A stretch of DNA of 64,000 nucleotides, from NCBI RefSeq assembly GCF_000004195.4, contig NC_030678.2:155509047-155573046 (forward strand), in the 5' to 3' direction. The stretch's first letter is position 1, and each line of letters opens with the position of its first letter. The translations under genes and the position numbers were made by a program. Positions 52,601-61,259 of the stretch are shown one piece after another. Origin of the DNA: Xenopus tropicalis (taxonomy: Eukaryota; Chordata; Amphibia; Anura; Pipidae). The notes under the pieces were generated by a model that worked only from the letters and a program-made list of their open reading frames with translations, made no database searches and was not told where the DNA came from.

Positions 52601-55563
52601 TTTTTCCCTAGCCTCATCTGAGGGCATGGTCACACAGGGCGGATAAGCAGAGGCTGACAATCTGCCCATAGGCTTAAAAAACCTTTTCACTGGGCCTGCA
52701 CCCAGAAGCATTGAATCCGCCCAGATGCATGCACACCCAGCAGATATCCACCAACTAATGCAAGACTTTTCCTTTGCTAGCTAAATAGTTTCATATAGGG
52801 TGCTTAGGTTTTTATGGCCCATAGGTAGCAAAAGCCCATATTTAGCCGACTGCAGCCTTCCAGTGTGACATAAACCTGAGTGTGTTAGTGTGAGTATATG
52901 CATCTATACAAATTCTTCTGCACCATTTAATGTGATTATTCCAGATCCTCATTAAAAATAATTTGTTTTTATTTTTTTGTAGGGGTTTTAGTAACACGGA
53001 AACACTTTGTAGTGAATATAAATATTACTGTGAAGAGTGTCGCAGTAAGCAGGAAGCACACAAAAGGTAATTTCTACGGCAAATGCAACGTGCCTGGGAA
53101 TCTGACTACATATTATCTTAAATGGCTCTGAGTGTTCGTAAGTAAAATATAATGTACTGTTGCCCGGCACTGGTAAAAGTGTATTTGCTTCAGAAGAAGC
53201 TGGTGCTGAGCTGCAGTCTGCCATCTATTTACTATGAAAATCACACACCTCCCATCTGCCTTATACCATAGTAATAAAGAACTGCTCAGTAGCGCATTGT
53301 GGCTAAGGATAAAAATAAATACCTTGTAGTTTTATTTGTTCACCCATACAATCACATACTTTTCTGACATTTCCCACAAGCCAGGGATAAAAGGCTTTGT
53401 AGCCACGGCTGCCTTACCCATGTGGTATTCTTGAGCCCCGCCCGCACAGTCAGCAATCACTATATTATCTCAGATTTGCCAAATATGACAGAATTGTTAT
53501 TTGTGTGTAACTGTTGTCTTTTTTCCCCAAGGATGAAAGTAAAAAAGCTGCCTATGATTTTAGCCCTCCACCTAAAGAGGTTCAAGTACATGGATCAACT
53601 GCATCGATATACAAAGCTCTCCTACAGAGTCGTCTTTCCTTTAGAGCTGCGGCTGTTTAACACATCAGGAGATGCCACCAACCCAGACAGAATGTATGAC
53701 CTTGTAGCTGTGGTTGTGCATTGTGGAAGGTAATAATGCATTTTAGTGCCACAAATACTTGCTTTGTTAATTGTTAGAAAATGATTAATTAGCTAACATA
53801 GTTATATATACCAACCTCTTTTGTTACTCTGTGTCCCTTAAATTACTGTAAGATCCCTGTTTGTTAATAGCTAATTGCTTTTCTGTACAATTAAAGTAAG
53901 GATCAGGGATCGTTGAACCCCCAGATGGTACCATATGTCACCATGGAAGATTTGTGAGAATGCCAAACTAGATGTTCATTACTATCGTGAAGCTTGTTGA
54001 CTTATTTAGATGGATGCACCAAATCCAGGATTTGGTTAGGGATTTAGCCCAATTTGTCCTTTTTCAGCAGAATTTGGATTTGTCCAAATCCATATGCCTG
54101 GCCGAACTGAATCCGAATCCCTAAAATCATGTGATTTTTGGGCACATAATCAAGGAAATGGAAAGTTTTTAACTGTGCCACTGCCCTTCCGTAGCCTAAT
54201 TTTCAAATGCAAATAAGGATTCTGTTAAGTATTCAGCCAAATGGTTTCAGTGCATCTCTACTTATTTATCAGTTACCCTCTCTTGTTTGTTTCCTAGAAT
54301 GTCATTCAGACCACTGACTGGTTGTTAGGGTATGTGGGACCTTAGCATCCAGCAGCTTACATTGCAAGAGCAGTGGGGCAAAAAGTTAAATAATGCAAAA
54401 ATCACAAATAAAAACAATTCACTGCAAAGTGTATTAATATGTCTTTGTTGAACTACAAGTTATTTTCAACTGTTAAAACTGTTTTCCCTTCTCTGCAACT
54501 TTAACTGTAATTACTATTATCCTTTATATAGTACTGACATACAGAGAATATGCATCATTTCCATCAGCCCCACCAAGTGAAGCTTACAGACTTAGGTCCC
54601 TATCACATTCATACATGCCAGATAAATGGTGGGAAATGTGTAGTAATAGAGGTTGCTTGCTGAACTGCAAATATTTATTTCTACTTCTTTTTTAACAGTG
54701 GTCCAAATAGAGGACATTATATTGCAATAGTGAAGAGTCACGACTTTTGGCTGCTGTTCGATGATGATATTGTAGAGGTAAGTGACTTTACAAGGCTGTC
54801 CCAGTGGTAATTGAATCTCGGGGGGTTTATAGCTAGGGAAGCTTTAGTTTAGGATTAAATAGGTGCAGGAGTTTTAAAAACTCCTCATTTAATTGGGTTT
54901 ATGTAGAAAAGGTGTATAAACACTGTCTGAACTTCCACATATAAACAATACTTGTACCATTAGCTAAAATCCCCACACAAGGTAACACACTTCCACTCCT
55001 GCCTTTCTCCATTGTAACGTGACCAATTCTGGGACTTGTACCTAAACGTTCAGCTATCACCAGATAGCGTTTATGCACCTTCTCTACATAAGACTAATGA
55101 ATGAGACCATTTTAAAGAGGGAGGGGGGGGGTATATGGTCTAAAATGGCATGAAATTAATTGACAGTTGGTCATTTTAAACCTTGGAGCTCCAAGCCAGG
55201 ATGGCTTCAACAGCATGTGCTCCTGGTCACATGAGAGCTGGCAATAGGACCTCAAGTATGTGCTACTCTGCATTTAATTAACAGGTACAGCCAATCAGGG
55301 GCAGTATATTGTGTAGTGTAGTTCAGGAGAGGGGATGGGGGAACAAATTCATTTTGTTCTCCTTTACTGTTGTGTACTTTTTGGTCAAACCCAGTAGCTA
55401 GCACTGTAGTGTGTTGTGCTAAACTCATGTCCCTCGTGCTTTTTGTCTTTATATCCTCTAGAAAATAGATGCACAAGCTATAGAGGAATTCTACGGGTTG
55501 ACATCTGATATCTCTAAGAACTCTGAATCGGGATACATTCTCTTCTACCAGTCTCGAGACTGA
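25571..55563 (+). CDS. usp12: Ubiquitin carboxyl-terminal hydrolase 12, complete, 9 coding exons
   Basis: USP12 is a cysteine deubiquitinase of the USP/UCH family that works with WD-repeat partners (UAF1/WDR48, WDR20). The exons are 25571-25618, 41317-41397, 45807-46020, 49943-50172, 50812-50888, 52983-53066, 53532-53729, 54699-54777 and 55462-55563. They sum to 1113 nt, in phase throughout: 370 residues, the vertebrate length. The catalytic Cys48 sits in [16 protein letters not shown], and His317 in [20 protein letters not shown] with Asp333 just after it. Zinc-binding pairs are Cys186/Cys189 (RCLTCET) and Cys233/Cys236 (YYCEECRSK). The Gln/Asp block [12 protein letters not shown] follows Cys48 as expected. 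The C-terminus [10 protein letters not shown] is canonical. Residues match mammalian USP12, as I recall it, at nearly every position, favouring USP12 over its paralogue USP46. Intron 1 alone is 15.7 kb. Confidence 0.97.
25931..26745. repeat. usp12: 14-bp minisatellite in usp12 intron 1
   Basis: Tandem 14-bp units of two kinds, ccctgtggcactac/t and ccctgtgctactac/t, run for about 0.8 kb (about 58 units) starting some 310 bp after exon 1. The two kinds occur in runs. The spacer tagcgggcacatccctg appears at 26104 and 26337, with a variant at 26738. Because 14 is not a multiple of 3 and the unit lacks stops in any plus frame, all three frames stay open and read the same cyclic 14-residue peptide. 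These frames are not genes. Confidence 0.95.
27941..28258. mobile_element. 'caggtatggg' TIR element with one internal unit, reverse orientation
   Basis: It begins tacaggtataggacttgtta and ends ggctcccatacctgta. One reversed copy of the 113-bp unit (gtacaaggtactgttttatt) lies inside. Confidence 0.7.
28830..29215 (-). mobile_element. Truncated CR1/L2-like LINE with RT C-terminal remnant
   Basis: On the minus strand an open frame at 29228-28968 encodes a region with [15 protein letters not shown] followed by [12 protein letters not shown]. This pattern (AAP-LWN-LP ... FK-LK--L) is typical of the C-terminal end of reverse transcriptases from CR1/L2/Rex1-type LINEs. Downstream on the same strand is the usual tail with taagctctacggggcaggga. 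It is 5'-truncated. The exact clade is not determined. Confidence 0.7.
29216..29420. mobile_element. Palindromic Harbinger-like MITE, left end missing
   Basis: It contains ggcgtatattttcagcaagc, two 'gtgcaggcaca'-type motifs and the right end acgtctggcattggcc followed by TTA. The left terminus of the family is absent, and the LINE fragment abuts instead. Confidence 0.65.
29866..30025. repeat. Dispersed repeat with 'ataaagcgccaacatattcc' motif
   Basis: An ATT trinucleotide run precedes tttataaagcgccaacatat, tccgcagcgctgtaca and a tail with gagccctgcccaaaagagct. This combination resembles tails of non-LTR elements widespread in amphibians and is probably in minus orientation. No coding part is kept. 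Confidence 0.45.
31868..32385. mobile_element. Diverged T2-like MITE (relative of 22408-23004)
   Basis: It shares ggaatactgtcaggggaaaa, gagcttctccagcagaatcc and aaataaaaagtaca with the 22408 element in inverse order. TTAA edges are no longer intact. Confidence 0.55.
32758..33097. mobile_element. TTAA-type MITE fragment (7839 family)
   Basis: Contains agctctccagtttagaattt, tgaataggggaggcctaaat, ggggtcagtgacccccattt and the right end aggtgaaccaccttttt. Confidence 0.6.
34274..34599. mobile_element. 'caggtatggg' TIR element with one internal unit
   Basis: Left end gcaggtataggatccattat, right end catgtcccatacctgta. One diverged 113-bp unit (tctgtaatactaaaatagta) is present. Confidence 0.7.
38266..38913. 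mobile_element. T2-like MITE, TTAA-flanked, with inserted sequence
   Basis: Ends ttaaaggaaaactataccc and gggggtatagttttccttta are inverted, with TTAA at 38266-38269 and 38910-38913. The interior includes 'ttgagtataagcc' and 'ctcgagtataagcc' repeats, itself a known dispersed type, and the 'ctctgcactcacccatatc' phrase shared with the mtif3 intron. Confidence 0.7.
39847..40779. mobile_element. 'caggtatggg' TIR element with four 113-bp units and a nested MITE
   Basis: Left end tacaggtatgggattcctta, right end aacgggtcctatacctgta. Tandem units start at 39971, 40085, 40198 and 40311 (spacing 113-114). A separate palindromic MITE is inserted at 40429-40689 between the last unit and the right arm. 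Confidence 0.85.
40429..40689. mobile_element. Palindromic MITE nested in a TIR element
   Basis: Termini gggctctggcacacggggag and atctccctgtgtgccagagccc are inverted. Inside, gccatcccaccggcgaaaat and its complement form a second long arm. The host sequence resumes with ttaaggtat on the right and ends ggcttt on the left, suggesting a 3-bp TTA-like duplication with one mutated copy. Confidence 0.8.
41317..41397 (+). CDS. usp12: usp12 exon 2 (residues 17-43)
   Basis: 81 nt in phase 0, acceptor tgtcccccatag and donor gtaagt. It encodes [16 protein letters not shown] and continues to GLVN, just before the catalytic box. Confidence 0.95.
42385..42703. mobile_element. Intact palindromic Harbinger-like MITE (319 bp)
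   Basis: The left arm ggctgatgccagacgtggcg and the right arm cgccacgtctggcatcagcc are perfect inverted copies. TAA lies directly outside both ends (42382-42384, 42704-42706). The interior repeats 'gtgcaggcaca' in both orientations, so nearly the whole element can fold back. It is the reference copy for the fragments at 6875, 15990 and 29216. Confidence 0.85.
43355..43781. mobile_element. T2-like MITE (427 bp), TTAA-flanked
   Basis: Ends ttaaaggaacagtaacacca and ggtgttactgttcctttaa are perfect inverted copies, with TTAA at 43355-43358 and 43778-43781. Internal arms around 'gaaaaggctcaggcacatag' also pair. Fragments of this family occur at about 46370, 53130 and 56663. Confidence 0.85.
43778..44156. 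mobile_element. 'ggtggccatac' TIR element joined to the preceding MITE
   Basis: The left end ttaaggtggccataaaagta uses the same TTAA as the right edge of the 43355 element. The right end is gtgtatggccacctt followed by ta. The interior has 'gatatccccacctacgggtg', 'ggccctggagccaaacgatc' and 'aagctgccgaatcggtc' motifs shared with 52019 and 60019. Confidence 0.75.
44276..44624. mobile_element. 'ggtggccatac' TIR element (349 bp), TTAA-flanked
   Basis: Ends ttaaaggtggccatacacg and cgtgtatggccaccttaa with TTAA at 44276-44279 and 44621-44624. The interior contains a second palindrome around ttcgtacgaccatcggtcg and its partner near 44580-44600. Confidence 0.8.
45807..46020 (+). CDS. usp12: usp12 exon 3 (residues 44-115, catalytic Cys)
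   Basis: 214 nt, acceptor ctttcttttcag, donor G|GTAATA. It contains the catalytic [12 protein letters not shown] box with Cys48, then the [17 protein letters not shown] segment. Confidence 0.96.
46095..46255 (+). mobile_element. 3' tail of a CR1/L2-like LINE
   Basis: Begins actgtgtctcataccacatg and ends gctttataaataaagttata, matching the tails at 7066 and (reversed) 28830. It lies just 75 bp after usp12 exon 3. No coding part is kept. Confidence 0.55.
47868..48894. mobile_element. Complete non-autonomous hAT element (1027 bp)
   Basis: The left terminus cagtgctgtccaact and the right terminus agttggacagcactg are exact inverted repeats. The 8-bp target duplication gcttacct is intact on both sides (47860-47867, 48895-48902). 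Sub-terminal sequence is GC-rich (ggcggcccgcgggccgcatg on the left, cggccctcgg on the right). No transposase frame is present. The centre contains a 34-bp minisatellite (48355-48715). Confidence 0.92.
48355..48715. repeat. 34-bp minisatellite inside the hAT element
   Basis: The unit gtatggcacacacaggcagg followed by gtagggaaggcaga (34 bp) is repeated about ten times with shortened variants in the middle. A reversed partial unit (gcctgtgtgtgccatac, about 48317) precedes it. Minus-strand frames here stay open in all registers because the unit lacks stops, and they are not genes. Confidence 0.9.
49943..50172 (+). CDS. usp12: usp12 exon 4 (residues 115-191)
   Basis: 230 nt, acceptor gctttccag, donor ACG|GTAATA. 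It contains [18 protein letters not shown], the Asn-rich [15 protein letters not shown] loop and the first zinc pair Cys186/Cys189. Confidence 0.96.
50242..50504. mobile_element. Palindromic MITE in usp12 intron 4
   Basis: The left end ggctggtgtcccacag and the right end ctgtgggacatcagc are inverted, with TTAA-containing flanks on both sides (50238-50241, 50505-50508). Internal arms cgttgcctgtgatagatctc and its partner near 50459-50485 also pair. It starts 70 bp after exon 4. Confidence 0.75.
50812..50888 (+). CDS. usp12: usp12 exon 5 (residues 192-217)
   Basis: 77 nt, acceptor ttcacactgcag, donor AG|GTAACT. It encodes [20 protein letters not shown] and continues to HCL, ending two bases into Arg217. 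Confidence 0.95.
51018..52545. mobile_element. TTAA-type MITE (7839 family) broken by insertions
   Basis: The left arm ggggttgctcacatttaaat through cagcagctttccagtg stops at about 51115. The family resumes at about 51950 (tatctggttattaggatcca) and runs to aaacttccccttt. About 830 bp of unassigned DNA and the 52019-52334 element separate the pieces. Confidence 0.55.
52019..52334. mobile_element. 'ggtggccatac/ggtccccatac' element nested in a MITE
   Basis: It shares cgagcggatcttctcccgat and ggccaaacgatcgaattata with 43778 and 60019 and ends cccgtgtatggggacctta. The left terminus is lost. Host MITE sequence flanks it on both sides (aggctggaatata and agagcctgaataaa). Confidence 0.7.
52983..53066 (+). 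CDS. usp12: usp12 exon 6 (residues 217-245, second zinc pair)
   Basis: 84 nt, acceptor atttttttgtag, donor AG|GTAATT. It encodes [20 protein letters not shown] and the SKQEAHK that follows. Confidence 0.95.
53532..53729 (+). CDS. usp12: usp12 exon 7 (residues 245-311)
   Basis: 198 nt, acceptor ttttccccaag, donor AG|GTAATA. It encodes [20 protein letters not shown] through VAVVVHCG. Confidence 0.95.
54009..54260. mobile_element. Non-autonomous hAT element with 8-bp duplication, usp12 intron 7
   Basis: It begins gatggatgcaccaaatccag and ends agtgcatctcta. The target duplication cttattta is perfect on both sides (54001-54008, 54261-54268). It is the same family as 24240-24505. Confidence 0.85.
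54699..54777 (+). CDS. usp12: usp12 exon 8 (residues 311-337, catalytic His/Asp)
   Basis: 79 nt, acceptor ttttttaacag, donor gtaagt. It encodes [20 protein letters not shown] and DDDIVE, containing His317 and Asp333. Confidence 0.95.
55462..55563 (+). CDS. usp12: usp12 exon 9 (residues 338-370 and stop)
   Basis: 102 nt, acceptor atatcctctag. It encodes [20 protein letters not shown] through YQSRD and stops at TGA 55561-55563. Confidence 0.95.
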
Positions 55564-55649
55564 ATGAGAACTGTGACAGATACCTTCTGCCTCACCTTCT
55601 GCTAATGATAACTCGAAAAAGAATTTAGCACTGAAAAAAAAATAAATAT

Positions 55650-55664
55650 ATATCTATATATATA

Positions 55665-55750
<86 letters not shown>
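55650..55750. repeat. usp12: (TA)n microsatellite in the usp12 3' UTR
   Basis: About 100 bp of almost pure TA beginning some 90 nt after the stop codon, with a few C interruptions on its left side. A second (AT)n tract is at about 56431-56475. Confidence 0.95.
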
Positions 55751-55755
<5 letters not shown>

Positions 55756-56425
55756 ATAGGCAAAAAAATTCTGAAAAAAGAGGACAGCAAGGAGCTCAGG
55801 GGGCATTAGCGTAGTTTGCACACGCCGAAGCAAAGAACATGGATAAATAGGACAAAGAAATTTCATATCATGAAAACAGATTTATTTGCTCAGGTATCCG
55901 TTTCATCAGTGCTCCTAAGCAAAACCAGGAATGGCCATTTCCATTGGTGGATCCGACTTCTGGAAAGAAAGAAAGAGAGAGCATTCTTGTTTTTTTGGGT
56001 TTTTTTTTTTGCCAGCAATGACAAATACATGGCTGCCAAATGAAAGAACTCAAGCATACGTGTTTGCTACAAAGCGAATGGCAGGACACTCGTTCTCAAA
56101 TGCTAGTAACTGAGCTAACTTTGGAAAAACACAAAAAAAAAATGGAATTGATATTTGCGCCCAGCAACCGCATTTGCCTTTGTTAAGGAGGACAAGGAGA
56201 ATTGTTTAATGCGTTAAAGACATAGAAGCTGCGCAGTGTCTGTCTGATTGTGCAATGACGCTTGCAGTGCAGTGTTGTGTCACAAGGTTGGGAACAATGA
56301 TTCTGGATGATCGTCTTTTATTCCCCTGTTATTTGGGGGTGCCGTTAGTCAAACTGTCAGACGTTCTATTTATTTGACCTGTAACAAATACTGTTTTTTT
56401 TGTTTTCTGCTATATTCTTTCCCAG

Positions 56426-56478
<53 letters not shown>

Positions 56479-59400
56479 ATTACTTTAGAAAAAGTATACT
56501 ATTCACTAAATTAATTTAATATTTTCATGTATTTTATTTTGTAGAATAATTAACTTATTGGTCAAAAAATGCTGTTTAGAAGAGCATAGTCAGCAGTCAT
56601 GATATGGAACCTGATATTGGTGTACAGTATAAAACACATAGATGTGTGTTGCTACAGGCAGTTAAAGGAACAGTAACCTTTAAAACAGCACGTGTTGATG
56701 CCGTTTCCAGCTCAGCAAAAACATTGCTCTCCAGCTCGCGCCAACGTTGCAACAACTCAAAGCTGAGCCCAGTGGCGGCTCCCCTGCTAAGGTGAGCGAA
56801 GGTGGTTCTACTCTTTTTCTGGTGGTGCTGTTGCTATTGTGTGTTTTTGTCCTCACTAAACTAAGAAACAACTCTACAACAATGCTGCAGGATAAAACCA
56901 ATTTATCTTCTTCCAAAATAGAGTTCTGAAGCATCATTTGTAACGTGAGCATTACTCAGATGTGGTTCAACGCCATTGTATCCATCAAGGGAAGGCCTTC
57001 TTTGTATATACATTTAAGTTAAGGTTACCTGTTGCTTTAACTTTTTTTCCTGTGTCTCCCAATTGTGAATGTGTGCAAAATTCCACAAACCTTGCTGGTG
57101 TAACACTGAAGGAATGACCTATGTATTTCTGAGTGTGTCTCGCTGATTAATGTTGGGAAATTTCATTGCAAACAGGGGGTCTGTTTAATAGGGTTTTGCA
57201 ATATTTCCTTTGTACCATTAGTACCTAAGCCTTTTACAAGACTTTCCATGCCCATACTGGGTTACCTTTTTTTGAATCAATAACAATGTGTTTCTGTAAA
57301 TGCTATAGGTGGTGTTATCAATTACAGTGGCACCAATTCATATGTATATTGCAAAGATTCATGGGTTCTCTAGTGATTGACTTCATCCACCTGAATTGTG
57401 GGACAGTGTTTGAATGTAAACGCCTGGCAGATGAATGAATGTGTATCTCAAATACCATCTAGCAGCCCTAGATATCTTCAGCCATTTATTCAGTTTGACT
57501 TAAAGCGTGAATTTCAAAAATCCTTTTTTTTAATGATTATCTGTAAAGAATGTTGGTATGAGTGAATTAACTACACTTCTCATAAATTACATTGGGGGAG
57601 GGTCTTAATTTGCCATCTAATTCATTGGGGTGTTTTGTCATCTGTTCTATGGACTCAGTATCAAGGTAGAGTGTTGCTACTTGGCTTCAGTTGATAGTAG
57701 CATACCTTCATCCTGTCGCTTTCCATCTTCTTCAGAACTATAAAGGAGTCCTTACACAAGCTGGTCAGAGCTGCCAACTCTGCCCCTCCAGACCAAGTTG
57801 GTAGCTTATTGGTTTCACGACAGCCTGTCTAACAAATTGCCCATCAGGTTAGGAGCACATTGACATTGATGTGGTCCTCTCGTGACGAGTCTTCCTAGGC
57901 CCCCCATAATCGCCTGATCTTTGCGCGGGGACCAAAATTATTCAAGCAGCCCAGTTTGGCCTTTCACATGGGAGCCAAATCAGGCAGAGATCTGCTGGTT
58001 TGGTGACCTTTCCAGTTGAGTTGACCTGGATGTTGTTTGGATGCTGGTGTTTGTAGTTTAGCAACAGCCGGAGACCCATGGGTCAAAGATCTTTTGCCTA
58101 AACCAGGCTCTAGTTTCAGCTGCTGCTGGAGACTGTATGCCTTTTGCAGACTCCTTCTGTTTAAAGGAAAAGTAGCGCCAAAGTACCTGTAGTGCACTGT
58201 AATGCAGAGCTGGCAAGCCATTTATTGGCTTATTATATACTGAAAAGTCATGTTGTGATCATAGTCCCATGCTCCACTCATATCATATTCAAATTGACTA
58301 ATGAACCATCTCGCTGAGGTCTTTCAAGGCCTTAGAGCCATTCACTTGAGTCAGCAACGTAATATTCACCAAGGTTCTGCCCCTGCTTCCCATACAAAGA
58401 CAATCTGTAACTCAATAGGGAACAGCAAGCCTGCTATCCGTAACCCTTCACTTGCCATTGATCTTCCATTTGTATTTGTATAGCCCCCCCCCCCCCCCCC
58501 CCAACCCCTTAACACCAGCATCAACTGGCTTGGCTTTTTTATTTTCCTTATGCATCAGTAATAGGGAGTAATACAAGGGATTGCAAGATTTTTGGGTTTG
58601 GCAATGTATGTTTGACTCCCTATGGAACAGGTTTAGATACTTTCACTTGTACTCTCTGATGTGGCTGCATTATTTATTGATCCAGTTATCATCAGTGCCA
58701 AGGAGAAGTTATCAATTTTAAAGGGGTAAATAAAGACCTGATCAAAAGTAAGCATCTGCTAAACAAAGCTTTTCCCTCATCAAATGTTATATTTGCCACC
58801 TGTGTATTTCTGTTGACTAACTCGCCCCCTGGCTGTGTATGCAGGGTAACACATTTGCAATGCCCGGCTAGAGTAGGTCCAAGAGGCTACATGCTGGGGG
58901 TCTGACTTGTTTCAGGGGCTTTATGTGTTTGAAATAGCTGGTGTTAAAATACATTCAGGATCTTTGCTGCCATTTAAACATTATTGATCACAGATACTTC
59001 TGATCATCCTTTACACCTAGATTTATTTATATACTATTCAAAGAACGAGTGTACCTTTAAATGTCCACTAGACTAGACCTCCATATGTTTCTGTTGAATT
59101 CAGCTTAGTATAAGAGAATATCTCTGCTGGCATAATTCTGTGGTGCAGTTATTCCTACTAGGGAGCATCTGCAGGTCTGTTTGACCCTACTGGGGGCCAC
59201 TATGGCAATAACATCAGACAACTCTTACTTGATTCCTGTAATGGAATATAACCTAACAGGAGGACCATGGGGAGCTATAATAACGATTGTGAGCCAACCC
59301 CAGTTAGTGGTGGTTTAGGCTAGACTAAGGGGCATCGCCTATAAGGAGATTTCTGGCAATTTATTAGCTGCATTATTAAATAGAACAAAGTGGGGCCAAA

Positions 59401-59703
59401 TCCCTTCAAATCACTGTAACTAGTACCACAGAGCTTCTTGTCGCCAGGGCAGTTGGTAGCTTATTGAGGGGGGGTCAAACCCCTGTGTACGGCAGCACTA
59501 GCCTTGCCTGGTGAGCAACTGCCATACAAGCGAATATATTTTTTGTCCCCTGCCCACAGAGCTCCTAATCCCCCGCGGCAACTAGGGCATCTGTGGACAG
59601 GAGGCAAAAAGCTATCCCCATGTACAGTTGCCCTGTTTATAGCATAAAGGGTTCTGCCCTGACCCAAACCTGTGACTACTCAGAACCAGATGAGCAAAAT
59701 TTA

Positions 59704-60445
59704 TTAAAGGGGATGTAAAGTCAAAATCTTAACTTGGTGTTTACATATAGCCTTAACACAGGAAAGCACTATATGAGATGTTCTAAAAAATAATCAGATG
59801 TCAAGTTAAAGCTCTCTGCTCATGTTTCACTTCTTTATCTGTGCCTGGCTTGCTCTTATCAGCAACTGACCAATGACAATCCAGTAAACAAACCCCTGTG
59901 CTTTTTTTTCAAGTCTGGGGCAGGGCAGTCCTCTGCTTTTTTTTTTCCCCACATCAGGCCGGCCGCTGGCCGTGTAGCTTTCCAGGAGCTGTGATCAGAG
60001 CACATCAGGGGAAAAGCGTTAAGGTCCCCATACACGGGCCGATCCGCACGCTTGGTGACCTACGGGTGGGCAATATCGGGAGAATCCAGACTAATTCGAT
60101 CGTTTGGCCCTGGGGCCAAACAATCGAATTATAGGGACAGGTATAGGAAAAGTCGGTCCAGGGACCGCGTCAACGCGCCGATGCAGTCCCCCGATCTGAC
60201 TAGATTTTCTAACCTGCCCAATCGAGATCTGGCCGATTTCGGGCCGATTAGCTGCCGAATCGGTCTAAGGGACCCATATCGGCAGCTAGTATCGGCCCGT
60301 GTATGGGGACCTTAAGATGCAAAATACAGAGGCTTCTAATTAAATAAAAGGTAGAAAGTTTCTAATGGGTTTATATTGGCAGTTTATTTAATTTGGTCTA
60401 AATAACACACAAGGATTATGATTTTTGACTTTACTTCCCCTTTAA
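59704..60445. mobile_element. T2-like MITE in the usp12 3' UTR carrying a nested element
   Basis: Ends ttaaaggggatgtaaagtca and tgactttacttcccctttaa are inverted, with TTAA at 59704-59707 and 60442-60445. A second element (60019-60315) is inserted inside. Confidence 0.85.
60019..60315. mobile_element. 'ggtccccatacac' element nested inside the MITE
   Basis: Ends ttaaggtccccatacacggg and cccgtgtatggggaccttaa are perfect inverted copies with TTAA on each side. Its interior matches 43778 and 52019. It is the most intact copy of the family here (297 bp). Confidence 0.88.
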
Positions 60446-61036
60446 AGGACAAACATGGAGAATAAAAAGGATTCCAATGATTATTGTTATAGCACAGCAT
60501 TAATAAATCATACGTGAAAAATACTGAGTGTCTGGGTTCCTTCCAGCTACTACAGCCAAACACTGCATTGTACAATATTCCATGAATACTACTCTGAACT
60601 GACGTTTCATTGGGTGCAATGATGTCTCTTATTTACGTTCTAGGCCAAGGTTTGTTACCAACCATTTTTATAGAAAACACGCAGCAAGTAGGGAATTATT
60701 TTTGTCAAGCGTTAAAAGGAGCGTTCATAGGATTTTTTTTTTTTTTTAATTCTTCACCTCAAAGCCCATTTCATACGTGTTTTTTTGTGTTTGTACATAA
60801 ATATATATATTTTTTTATAAATTATCAGGTGGCGGATCAGAACGGCAAATTAAATTTTACTTCTAGTGCAGCTAAAAAATGAAAATTGAAGAAAAAAAAT
60901 AAAAATTGCGGAAAACTTTAACGAAAACGCCATAGCAAATTTATCGAGAGAATTAAATTATATTAACAGAGATGAAAATGACCAAGATAAATGAAGCATT
61001 ATAGAAATATTTTTAGAAGACAGGGACGATTTCAGA

Positions 61037-61044
61037 TGTAAATA
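61037..61044 (+). promoter_or_regulatory. usp12: Pumilio response element (TGTAAATA)
   Basis: An exact match to UGUANAUA within the last 250 nt of the inferred usp12 3' UTR. PUM-bound elements near the poly(A) site commonly repress mRNAs in oocytes. A near match (tgtatatt) lies at about 61100. Confidence 0.4.
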
Positions 61045-61052
61045 GTGGCGGC

Positions 61053-61090
61053 GGACTGCTGCGCCTCGGCGCGGGGGCGGGGCAGCAGCC
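61053..61090 (+). other. usp12: GC-rich hairpin in the distal usp12 3' UTR
   Basis: CTGCTGC (61056-61062) pairs with GCAGCAG (61082-61088) around a G/C-rich loop. It stands out in the very A/T-rich DNA on both sides. Confidence 0.4.
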
Positions 61091-61225
61091 TGTTATTTTG
61101 TATATTGGAAGCCAGAATTTTATGAAATATATGTTATTTGTTAACATATGTAGATGTATTAAACAACATATAAATTATGAGAAGTTGCACTTTTGATACA
61201 GATTTATAGATATTTGGCGGGTTGT

Positions 61226-61231
61226 ATTAAA
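61226..61231 (+). terminator. usp12: Probable distal poly(A) signal of usp12 (ATTAAA)
   Basis: ATTAAA is followed 20 nt later by a GT-rich element (tgttgtgttg at 61251-61260), the usual arrangement of a cleavage site. It ends a conserved-looking A/T-rich block (about 60880-61230). Confidence 0.5.
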
Positions 61232-61259
61232 GGGCTTGCTTGAAATAACCTGTTGTGTT

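Larger units (their letters stand above)
50889..52982 (+). other. usp12: usp12 intron 5 with layered transposons
   Basis: A 2.1-kb intron containing a TTAA-type MITE split in two (about 51018-51115 and 51950-52545), with a 'ggtggccatac' type element inside the second part. A degraded MITE fragment (gtcacacagggcggataagc) lies near 52628. No exon was recognised. Confidence 0.6.
55564..61250 (+). other. usp12: usp12 3' UTR (about 5.7 kb, inferred extent)
   Basis: No splice acceptor with an open frame follows the stop, and the sequence is A/T-rich with typical 3' UTR features: a long (TA)n tract, Pumilio-type motifs, a nested MITE pair and a terminal ATTAAA with a GT-rich downstream element near 61250. 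An earlier AATAAA at about 55641, before the (TA)n tract, and others in between could give shorter isoforms. The extent is inferred. Confidence 0.55.
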
